Of a DNA stretch of 20,919 bases, positions 15,066-20,919 are shown piece by piece. A program made the translations under genes and the position numbers. Each line of letters opens with the position of its first letter. Position 1 is the first letter of the stretch. The DNA comes from Beijerinckiaceae bacterium (GTDB lineage: Bacteria; Pseudomonadota; Alphaproteobacteria; Rhizobiales; Beijerinckiaceae): contig CANCSY010000032.1 of the NCBI GenBank assembly GCA_947380915.1, positions 1 to 20,919 on the forward strand, in the 5' to 3' direction. The notes below the pieces were generated by a model. It saw only the letters and a program-made list of their open reading frames with translations. It did no database searches and was not told where the DNA came from.

Positions 15066-15629
15066 TCAGATCTTGCCGACGAGGTCGAGCGAGGGGGCGA
15101 GAGTCTTCTCGCCTTCCTGCCACTTGGCGGGGCAGACTTCGCCGGGGTGGGACGCGACATATTGCGCGGCCTTCACCTTGCGCAGCAGCTCCAGCGCATC
15201 GCGGCCAATGCCGCCAGCGGTGATCTCGACGATCTGGATCTTGCCCTGGGGATCGACGACGAAGGTGCCGCGGTCAGCCAGGCCGACCTCTTCGATCATG
15301 ACGCCGAAGTTGCGGGTGATGGCGCCGGTGGGGTCGCCCACCATGGTGTATTCGATCTTGCCGATGGCGGGCGAGGTGTCATGCCAGGCCTTGTGGGCGA
15401 AATGGGTGTCGGTGGACACGCTGTAGATCTCGACGCCGAGCTTCTGGAAAGCGGCGTAATTGTCGGCGAGGTCTTCGAGCTCGGTCGGGCAAACGAAGGT
15501 GAAGTCGGCGGGATAGAAGAAAACAACCGACCACTTGCCGTGCAGATCAGCGTCGCTGACGTCGATGAACTTGCCGGTCTTCAGGGCGCTCGCCTTGAAG
15601 GGCTTGATCGAGGTGTTGATGAGGGACAT
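15066..15629 (-). CDS. ahpC: Alkyl hydroperoxide reductase subunit C (typical 2-Cys peroxiredoxin)
   Basis: Cytoplasmic peroxiredoxin of 187 residues, the same length as the enteric enzyme, that reduces H2O2, organic peroxides and peroxynitrite. The peroxidatic cysteine is Cys47 in FTFVCPTEL and the resolving cysteine is Cys166 in EVCPAKW; the N-terminus [11 protein letters not shown] is typical. The GGAGA ribosome binding site precedes ATG 15629; the frame remains open 42 codons further upstream, but these are not AhpC-like. AhpF, its reductase, is encoded 60 bp downstream in the same operon. An OxyR-like site and a plausible -35/-10 lie about 130-190 bp upstream, so peroxide-induced expression is expected. 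Confidence 0.97.
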   Translation of the reverse strand: MSLINTSIKPFKASALKTGKFIDVSDADLHGKWSVVFFYPADFTFVCPTELEDLADNYAAFQKLGVEIYSVSTDTHFAHKAWHDTSPAIGKIEYTMVGDPTGAITRNFGVMIEEVGLADRGTFVVDPQGKIQIVEITAGGIGRDALELLRKVKAAQYVASHPGEVCPAKWQEGEKTLAPSLDLVGKI

Positions 15630-15750
15630 GGAATTCTCCGGTTTTTCGGCCAAATGATCGCGAACCCCGCAAGGCGCCATTACCCGAAACAAATGTTTCA
15701 GGTTTGACCTGCCTCCCGGGGTGATGGGCCTTCGATTGTTGTTGAAGACC

Positions 15751-15769
15751 ATCAAGTTCTACACTTGAT
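15751..15769. repeat. Inverted repeat overlapping the ahpC -10 region
   Basis: ATCAAG (15751-15756) and CTTGAT (15764-15769) are perfect 6-bp arms 7 nt apart. The right arm touches the proposed -10 element at 15768-15773. It could be a second regulator's site or the start of an mRNA hairpin. Confidence 0.35.
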
Positions 15770-15797
15770 AATAAATCCCGTAAAATGGGAAAAACAA
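15768..15797 (-). promoter_or_regulatory. Predicted ahpC promoter
   Basis: On the minus strand TTGTTT (15797-15792) and TATTAT (15773-15768) are 18 bp apart, resembling -35 and -10 elements. The -35 lies inside the promoter-proximal half of the OxyR-like site, the arrangement expected for direct OxyR activation. Confidence 0.45.
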
Positions 15798-15821
15798 ATC
15801 AACTCGATAGGGAATTCCTAT
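15785..15821. promoter_or_regulatory. OxyR-like binding site upstream of ahpC
   Basis: ATAG (15807-15810), a 7-bp spacer and CTAT (15818-15821) match the OxyR half-site exactly. In the correct 7-bp-offset register a degenerate second half, ATGG (15785-15788) and AAAT (15796-15799), lies on the ahpC side with 5 of 8 key bases. The total span is 37 bp, as for known OxyR tetramer sites. Confidence 0.6.
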
Positions 15822-15903
15822 TGCTTTGTGTTTTTCACCCCAAAACTTGACGATCAGAGCTGCGAGCGCCAGGCCGGATCAACCGATCAGTCCTGCGCTT
15901 TTC

Positions 15904-16893
15904 TCAGGCGAACCTGGGGAACAGGTTCAGCGCGCTGTCGCGGTTGATGGCGTCCAGCAATTCTGGTCCATAGCCAAGCCTGTCGAGGCCGCCCACGGTC
16001 TTCTCCATCTGCACATAGGGATAATCGGATCCGAAGAGGATCTGCGAGGGCGGGGAAAGCGCCAGCAGGGCCGCCATGGCCGAGGGATTCACCGTCGAAT
16101 TCGCCACATCGAAATAGAGTTTCTTCAGGGTGGCGGGCACGCCCTCCGGCACGCGCTCGGCGATCGCGGGGTTGCGCATCAACTGGTCCATGCGCATGGC
16201 GAGCACCGGAACCGGCCCGCCCGCATGGGAGAAGATGAATTTGATGTCGGGATATTTCGTCACCGTGCCGTTGAAGACAAGGCTCGCCACTGCGCGCGCT
16301 TCATCGAAGGGCAATTCGAGAATCGAGGGCGGCGCGCCCGTGTTCAGGGATTTGCAGCTATCGGGGACCGTGGGATGGATGAAAACCACGGCCTTGCGGC
16401 GGTTCAGTTCGGCGAAAACCGGATCAAAGCTCGGATCGCCCGGCCAGCGGTCATCGTAGCTGGTCAGCAGATGCACGCCATCCATCTTCAGGGTGTCGAA
16501 GGCATAGGCGATTTCAGTCAGACATCCCTCCACATCGGGCAGGGCGAGGGCCGCGAAGGCGCCGAAGCGACCGGGGAAATCCTGGCCCAGCTGCGCCATA
16601 TATTCGTTGCAGATGCGCATGAGCATCCGCGCCTCCTGCACATCGCCAAACCAGACGCCGGGATTGCCAAGGCACACGATGGAGGCGGCGACGCCATTCT
16701 TGTCCATCAGTTCCAGGGAGCGCCGGGGCGTCCACTGCGTCATGATGGTTGGAGGATTATCCGAGCTGCCCAGAATGAACGCGCGTTTCGCGGCGAACCA
16801 TTTGGGGGGATAGACGTGATGATGCACGTCGATGCGGCGCGGCGAACCGCCGTCCTGGACGGCCTGTGCTGCGTCTGCGCCAAAACGTGCCAT
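15904..16893 (-). CDS. Amidohydrolase / ACMSD-like metal-dependent decarboxylase
   Basis: A 329-residue TIM-barrel metalloenzyme of the amidohydrolase-2 family, which includes 2-amino-3-carboxymuconate-6-semialdehyde decarboxylase and several aromatic-acid decarboxylases. The metal site is clear: H24-x-H26 in IDVHHHVYPP, His173 in VVFIHPTVP, His223 in FIFSHAGGPVP and Asp290 in ILFGSDYPY. FIHPT and SHAGG are close to the ACMSD consensus, and length matches. There is no signal peptide, so it is cytoplasmic. AGGGGA lies upstream of ATG 16893. It stands alone between ahpC and a divergent hypothetical gene, so the substrate cannot be inferred from context. It is a different subgroup from the amidohydrolase at 2740, which lacks the HxH and SHAGG motifs. 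Confidence 0.9.
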   Translation of the reverse strand: MARFGADAAQAVQDGGSPRRIDVHHHVYPPKWFAAKRAFILGSSDNPPTIMTQWTPRRSLELMDKNGVAASIVCLGNPGVWFGDVQEARMLMRICNEYMAQLGQDFPGRFGAFAALALPDVEGCLTEIAYAFDTLKMDGVHLLTSYDDRWPGDPSFDPVFAELNRRKAVVFIHPTVPDSCKSLNTGAPPSILELPFDEARAVASLVFNGTVTKYPDIKFIFSHAGGPVPVLAMRMDQLMRNPAIAERVPEGVPATLKKLYFDVANSTVNPSAMAALLALSPPSQILFGSDYPYVQMEKTVGGLDRLGYGPELLDAINRDSALNLFPRFA

Positions 16894-17102
16894 GTGCGAT
16901 CCCCTGAACGTGCGGTCACGATAGAGGAGCGGGTGTCCCGCGCCAAGAGGTTGCGGCGTTCAGGCCACGATCTCGCAGCCTCAGCTGAAACCGTTGCGGG
17001 AACATGGCGCGCCGGGATGGGCTTTGCGCCCGCCCGCCCTATCTGAACCCTCAGGGATGTCGGCGGCGCGCCGCGTCCTGTGCCTGATGGGAGGATAAGC
17101 CG

Positions 17103-17471
17103 ATGGTGGCGCTCGTCGATCTTTTGCTGGAGCTGGGCAAGAGCATGGAGACCCCGCAGGAACTTGAAGAGGAGATGCGCGCGCGTCTTGATCCGGCGCT
17201 GGTGGATCGCCTCAGCGCCTTCAGCGCGGCACGCAATGTCACCTTTTCGCAGGCGGTTCTGTGGGCGGTGGAATGTTTCACCCTCGCCGCCGCAGAAGAG
17301 GCATGGCGCAATCTGGCCGACGAGGCTGCGCCAGACCAGCTCTTCGACACCGCCGCGCTGAATGTGGTGCTGGAGCGGTTCTTGTCGGAAAGCCTCAACC
17401 TCTCCCGCCAGGGCCAGATCGCAGGCCCACCCTCGCCGACCGACCTGCACCAATTTCGCCGCATGGCGTGA
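17103..17471 (+). CDS. Hypothetical protein with a ribbon-helix-helix-like N-terminal part
   Basis: A 122-residue cytoplasmic protein that I do not recognise. It starts at ATG 17103, 7 nt after a strong GGGAGGA. It is mostly helical and acidic. Residues about 24-56, ARLDPALVDRLSAFSAARNV followed by TFSQAVLWAVECF, follow the pattern of ribbon-helix-helix DNA-binding proteins (short strand with RLDP, helix, turn, TxSQAV helix), but there is no clear basic surface. The remainder has a second helical region and a polar tail. It could be a small regulator or an uncharacterised family. It ends 1 bp from the convergent DUF1003 gene. Confidence 0.72.
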   Translation: MVALVDLLLELGKSMETPQELEEEMRARLDPALVDRLSAFSAARNVTFSQAVLWAVECFTLAAAEEAWRNLADEAAPDQLFDTAALNVVLERFLSESLNLSRQGQIAGPPSPTDLHQFRRMA

Positions 17472-17472
17472 G

Positions 17473-18000
17473 CTACGCCTTCTGCGCCGCGACCACGCTT
17501 TTGTGCACCTCCAAAGTCAGCCCCTCGACCCGTTCGGTCAGGGCCTTGATCTGCTCGGTCAGATCGGTGTTCTGCCGCATCATGTCCAGCAACAGCCGCG
17601 TCTGCTCCTCCTGCAGGGCCTGCCGCTTTTCGCTGGCCTGGTGAATGTCCTCGCGATGGGCTGCGTCGGCCTGGGCGTGGGCCTTGTCGCGGTCGGCCTG
17701 CCGCGTCTGCGCCAGCAGGATCAGCGGCGCCGCATAGGCCGCCTGCAGGCTGAAGGCGAGGTTCAGCAGGATGAAGGGATAGAGATCGAAACTGGTGAAG
17801 CCCGTGGCGTTGGCGATGATCCACACCCCCACCACCACGGTCTGGCTGATGAGGAAAAAGGGCGTGCCGAAGAAGCGGGCGAAGGCCTCCGCCTTCAGGG
17901 CGAACCAGTCACCGCCGAAGACGGTCTCCAGATGCTGGTGCGGCAGATGAAAGCGGAAGAAATGCTTTTCGGAAGACTTTGCGTGGGCCGTGTCGTCCAT
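17473..18000 (-). CDS. DUF1003 family membrane protein with C-terminal coiled coil
   Basis: A 175-residue inner-membrane protein. FFGTPFFLISQTVVVGVWIIAN (about 43-64) and YPFILLNLAFSLQAAYAAPLILLAQTRQADRD (about 74-105) are the two membrane segments and signature of DUF1003. After that comes a long polar, heptad-like region (about 105-165) that should form a cytoplasmic coiled coil. The family's function is unknown. I chose ATG 18000, which has AGGTGG upstream; an ATG at 18021 would place the ribosome binding site inside the gene. It lies 68 bp downstream of the formylglycine-generating enzyme on the same strand, so co-transcription is possible. Confidence 0.88.
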   Translation of the reverse strand: MDDTAHAKSSEKHFFRFHLPHQHLETVFGGDWFALKAEAFARFFGTPFFLISQTVVVGVWIIANATGFTSFDLYPFILLNLAFSLQAAYAAPLILLAQTRQADRDKAHAQADAAHREDIHQASEKRQALQEEQTRLLLDMMRQNTDLTEQIKALTERVEGLTLEVHKSVVAAQKA

Positions 18001-18068
18001 GATGCGCCACCTTGCTTGCATGAGGCGGCAGCATAGCCTTTATCCGCGATCAACGCCTGAAAAGTTCT

Positions 18069-19037
18069 TCAGCCCCCTGCCGTCACCACGCAGCGAAAGC
18101 CCACATGGCCTGCGGAAGTGTCGATGGGCTCGGGGTGGCGGGCGGCGGGGCGGTAGCGCCTGCAATAGCTGGGCGCGCACAGATGCGAGCCGCCCTTGAG
18201 CACCTTGCGGGGAATGCGGATGCTGGCTTGCAGGGGGTCATAGCTGCGCTCCTCGCGCCCGCCGCGGGGGTTGCGGGGAATGCAGCAGGCCTTCAGGGCT
18301 TCGTCGGGATGCCCGGCCTCATACCAGTCGCAGGTCCATTCCCAGACATTGCCGATCATGTCGAAGAGGCCGTAGCCATTGGGCGGATAGGCGCCCACCG
18401 GCGATGTGCGCTCATAGCCGTCCTCGGCCGAATTCTGAAAGGGAAAGGCGCCTTGCCAGATATTGGCCATGTGGCGCCCGCCGGGGGTGAGTTCATCGCC
18501 CCAGGCGAATTCGGCGCCCTCCAGCCCGCCCCTCGCGGCATATTCCCATTGGGCCTCCGTCGGCAGGCTCTTGCCCGCCCAGCGCGCATAGGCCAACGCA
18601 TCGGGATAGGCCACATGCACCACGGGATGATCCTCGAGCCCCCTGAGGGAGGAATCCGGCCCCAGCGGATGGCGCCAGTCCGCGCCAAACCTGAAGCTCC
18701 ACCACTGGCTCCAGTCTTTGAGCGAGACCGGATGGGGCGTCGGGTTGAAGACGAGGGATCCCGCCCGCAGCATATGAAGGAGCGCGCCGGGATAGTCCTT
18801 CGGATCAGGCTTTCGCTCGGCCATGGTGACATGGCCCGTGGCATCCACGAAGGCGGCGAACTGACGGTTGGAGACTGGGGTGGGATCGATCCAGAATCCA
18901 TCCACGATGACCCGGTGCGCGGGCGCCTCTTCGACGTAGTGCCGGTCCGAGCCCATGCGGAACGCGCCGCCTTCGATCCAGATCATCGCATCTTTTTGCG
19001 CTGTCTTTTGCGTGGCCATCACATCGCCAGAGGTCAT
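18069..19037 (-). CDS. Formylglycine-generating enzyme (sulfatase-modifying factor, FGE/SUMF1)
   Basis: A 322-residue enzyme that oxidises the active-site cysteine of sulfatases to C-alpha-formylglycine. It shows the FGE-sulfatase fold from WIEGGAFRMGSD (20-31) through PVVHVAYPDALAYARWAGKSLPTEAQWEYAARGG (138-171), NVWEWTCDWY (230-239) and the C-terminal GFRCV. The catalytic, copper-binding cysteines are Cys287 and Cys292 in GGSHLCAPSYCRRYRPAAR, the hallmark that separates true FGEs from other family members. There is no signal peptide, so it acts in the cytoplasm. ATG 19037 is the better start (GGAGCACTGGAAAAC upstream); ATG 19019 is possible. It is divergent from a sulfatase carrying a target motif, its probable substrate. 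Confidence 0.94.
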   Translation of the reverse strand: MTSGDVMATQKTAQKDAMIWIEGGAFRMGSDRHYVEEAPAHRVIVDGFWIDPTPVSNRQFAAFVDATGHVTMAERKPDPKDYPGALLHMLRAGSLVFNPTPHPVSLKDWSQWWSFRFGADWRHPLGPDSSLRGLEDHPVVHVAYPDALAYARWAGKSLPTEAQWEYAARGGLEGAEFAWGDELTPGGRHMANIWQGAFPFQNSAEDGYERTSPVGAYPPNGYGLFDMIGNVWEWTCDWYEAGHPDEALKACCIPRNPRGGREERSYDPLQASIRIPRKVLKGGSHLCAPSYCRRYRPAARHPEPIDTSAGHVGFRCVVTAGG

Positions 19038-19084
19038 GTTTTCCAGTGCTCCTGCGCGCGTTTTGAAGATGGCGTCAGTCTCCC

Positions 19085-19155
19085 ATGGATCGGCTGCGCC
19101 CGCGCCCGATCCATTCGGTCATGGGCCTACCCATTTGGTCAGAGCACCTGACCGA
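19085..19155. promoter_or_regulatory. Palindrome-rich spacer between FGE and sulfatase genes
   Basis: Three successive inverted repeats fill this stretch. ATGGATCGG (19085-19093) mirrors CCGATCCAT (19106-19114). ATGGG (19121-19125) mirrors CCCAT (19130-19134). TTGGTCAG (19135-19142) mirrors CTGACCGA (19148-19155) with one mismatch. GGTCA also occurs at 19117-19121. Together they suggest operators controlling the divergent pair. Confidence 0.5.
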
Positions 19156-19235
19156 CAGGGCGATCCGCACAAATGTTGTTGAGGCTTTTGCGGGCTTGCG
19201 TTGCATTGCGCAGGTCTTCGCAAAAGGAGCTTTGA

Positions 19236-20915
19236 ATGAGCCAGGATCGTTTGGGTGACCAGGACCGCAACAGCCTCGCCACGCGCCGCGCCATGTTATT
19301 GGTCGGAACCTGCGTCGCAGCCTTGAGCGCCTTGTCGCCCGCCCTCGCGCAGGTCCCCCAGCCCCAGCCAAGGCCGCAGACGGCGCCGCAGAAGCCGAAC
19401 ATCGTGGTCATCATGGGCGATGACATCGGCATGTGGAACATCGGCGCCTATCATCGCGGCATGATGGCGGGGCGCACGCCCAATATCGACAAGATCGCTG
19501 CGGAAGGCATGATCTTCACTGACTATTATGCGGAGGCGAGCTGCACGGCGGGCCGCGCCGCCTTCATCACCGGCGAGCTGCCCATCCGCACGGGCATGAC
19601 GACCGTGGGGCAGGCGGGCGCCCTCACGGGCTTGCCTGCGGAGGCGGTCACCATGGCCGCCGCCCTGAAGGCCATGGGCTACGCCACCGGCCAGTTCGGC
19701 AAGAACCATCTGGGCGACCGCAACGAATTCCTGCCGACCGTGCATGGCTTCGACGAATTCATGGGCTACCTCTACCACCTCGACGCCATGGAGGATCCCT
19801 GCCATCCCAATTACCCGCAGAACCTGCGAGATCAGGTCGGCCCGCGCAACATGGTCCACTCGTTTGCAACCACGGTGGATGACGCGACCGTCGATCCGCG
19901 CTGGGGCAAGATCGGCAAGCAGCGGATCGAGGATGCGGGGGAATTGTGCCCGGTGCGCATGGAGACGGTGGACGACGAGATCCGCGACAACGCGCTGCGT
20001 TTCATAGAGAAGGCGAAGAGCGACAACAAACCCTTCTTCGTCTGGCTCAACCCCACGCGCATGCATATCGTCACCCATCTGTCGCCGAAATATCAGGCCC
20101 TGCGCAATGCGGAGAATGGCTGGTCGATTCACGAGGCGGGCATGGCGCAGTTCGATGACGACATCGGCCTCGTCATACAGAAATTGAAAGACCTGGGCGT
20201 CGACGACAACACCATCGTGCTCATCACCACCGACAATGGAACCGAGGTCTTCACCTGGCCCGATGGCGGGCAGACGCCCTTCGCGCAAGCAAAAGGCACG
20301 GTGATGGAGGGCGGCTTCCGCGTCCCCGCCATCCTGCGCTGGCCGGGCAAGACGCCTGCGGGCAAGGTGGAGAATGGCGTCATCTCCGGCCTCGACTGGT
20401 TCCCCACTTTTCTCGCCGCCGCTGGCGACCCGAACATTGGCGAGGATCTGAAGAAGGGCAAGCAGATCGGGGATCGCGCCTACAAGGTGCATCTGGACGG
20501 CTATAACCAGCTCGACATGATCACCGGCAAGGGCCCTTCGAACCGCCATGAAGTCTGGTATTTCGGCGAAAGCGAGTTGGGGGCGGTGCGGATCGACGAT
20601 TACAAATATCGCTTCATCGACCAGCCCTCGGGCTGGCTGGGCGAAAAGAGCCGGATCGACGTGCCCATCATCACCAATCTGCGGCTCGACCCCTTCGAGC
20701 GCACGGGCTGGCCCGACAGCGGCACGAAAGTCGGCTCGCAGAATTACTTCAGCTGGTTCCAGTATGAGTTCTGGCGCTTCGTCTTCGTGCAGCAGCAGGT
20801 GGAGAAGCTGGCGCAGACGGCCATCGAGTTTCCGCCCATGCAGAAGGGCGCGAGCTTCAATCTCGAGGGCGTCAAACAGAAGATCGAGGCGGCGAGGGCG
20901 GCGATGGCGAAATAG
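19236..20915 (+). CDS. Exported arylsulfatase-family sulfatase
   Basis: Sulfatase of 559 residues that should hydrolyse sulfate esters in the periplasm; the natural substrate is unknown. TRRAMLLVG (16-24) plus a hydrophobic stretch ending in ALAQ (39) is a Tat-like signal, followed by a Pro/Gln-rich linker (40-54). The modification motif is Cys103-T-A-G-Arg107 in SCTAGRAAF. Calcium ligands are Asp62-Asp63 in MGDDIG and Asp333-Asn334 in TTDNGTE. Other active-site residues are Lys156 and His158 in GKNHLG, His277 in TRMHIV and Lys354 in QAKGTVMEGG. AAGGAG is 7 nt before ATG 19236. The divergent FGE gene should supply the formylglycine. It ends 4 bp before the window edge. Confidence 0.95.
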   Translation: MSQDRLGDQDRNSLATRRAMLLVGTCVAALSALSPALAQVPQPQPRPQTAPQKPNIVVIMGDDIGMWNIGAYHRGMMAGRTPNIDKIAAEGMIFTDYYAEASCTAGRAAFITGELPIRTGMTTVGQAGALTGLPAEAVTMAAALKAMGYATGQFGKNHLGDRNEFLPTVHGFDEFMGYLYHLDAMEDPCHPNYPQNLRDQVGPRNMVHSFATTVDDATVDPRWGKIGKQRIEDAGELCPVRMETVDDEIRDNALRFIEKAKSDNKPFFVWLNPTRMHIVTHLSPKYQALRNAENGWSIHEAGMAQFDDDIGLVIQKLKDLGVDDNTIVLITTDNGTEVFTWPDGGQTPFAQAKGTVMEGGFRVPAILRWPGKTPAGKVENGVISGLDWFPTFLAAAGDPNIGEDLKKGKQIGDRAYKVHLDGYNQLDMITGKGPSNRHEVWYFGESELGAVRIDDYKYRFIDQPSGWLGEKSRIDVPIITNLRLDPFERTGWPDSGTKVGSQNYFSWFQYEFWRFVFVQQQVEKLAQTAIEFPPMQKGASFNLEGVKQKIEAARAAMAK

Positions 20916-20919
20916 CCGG

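Noticed and set aside
14409..15707. 432-codon open frame on the plus strand across ahpF and ahpC
   Set aside because: It runs opposite two unmistakable genes and their spacer; no recognisable domain.
15826..17046. 406-codon open frame on the plus strand opposite the ACMSD-like gene
   Set aside because: The minus strand has a full metal-binding motif set; the plus frame shows only His/Arg/Gly-rich shadow composition.
19296..20549. 417-codon open frame on the minus strand opposite the sulfatase
   Set aside because: The sulfatase has all active-site motifs; the opposite frame has none and no ribosome binding site.

Overview
The window is GC-rich, densely coded chromosomal DNA, most likely from an alphaproteobacterium of the Hyphomicrobiales (Rhizobiales). 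The clues are an HWE-family histidine kinase, a small secreted GCG_CRPN-type protein, Bug/TctC-type binding proteins, and two sites matching the EcfG general-stress sigma consensus (GGAAC-N16/17-CGTT). I see no tRNA, rRNA, CRISPR array, transposase or phage gene. Genus cannot be fixed from the sequence.

Layout. (1) 290-3963, plus strand: a secreted esterase, then a TctC-type binding protein, a small Rieske [2Fe-2S] protein and a metal-dependent amidohydrolase. The last three look like an operon for uptake and breakdown of an unidentified organic acid or aromatic compound; it ends in a strong terminator. (2) 4012-6345: two divergent binding proteins of other families (TRAP-TAXI and TRAP-DctP), with no permease genes nearby. 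(3) 6349-9306, minus strand: a soluble PAS-PAS-HWE histidine kinase and an MmgE/PrpD-family protein, separated by a strong terminator. (4) 9498-10587: a pair of short CHR-family (chromate transporter) proteins whose end overlaps the convergent prmB gene (10475-11503). The overlap encodes a basic PrmB tail. (5) 11573-12209: a small proline-rich protein and a small secreted GCG_CRPN-like protein, divergent from back-to-back EcfG-type promoters whose -35 elements are 1 bp apart. (6) 12210-13382: a structured intergenic region and an alpha/beta hydrolase. (7) 13428-15629: ahpC-ahpF peroxide reductase operon, with an ATAG-N7-CTAT OxyR-like site upstream. (8) 15904-18000: an ACMSD-like amidohydrolase, a hypothetical protein with a ribbon-helix-helix-like N-terminus, and a DUF1003 membrane protein. 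(9) 18069-20915: a formylglycine-generating enzyme divergent from an exported sulfatase carrying the C-T-A-G-R modification motif, with a palindrome-rich spacer between them.

Two themes link the genes. One is scavenging of organic acids, esters and sulfate esters (three orphan binding proteins, two hydrolases, two amidohydrolases, PrpD, sulfatase plus its activator). The other is stress response (AhpCF with an OxyR-like site, EcfG-type promoters, an HWE kinase of the kind that often feeds the PhyR-EcfG pathway). The most unusual observations are the back-to-back EcfG promoter pair with a predicted leaderless proline-rich gene, and the PrmB tail encoded antisense to the CHR gene.
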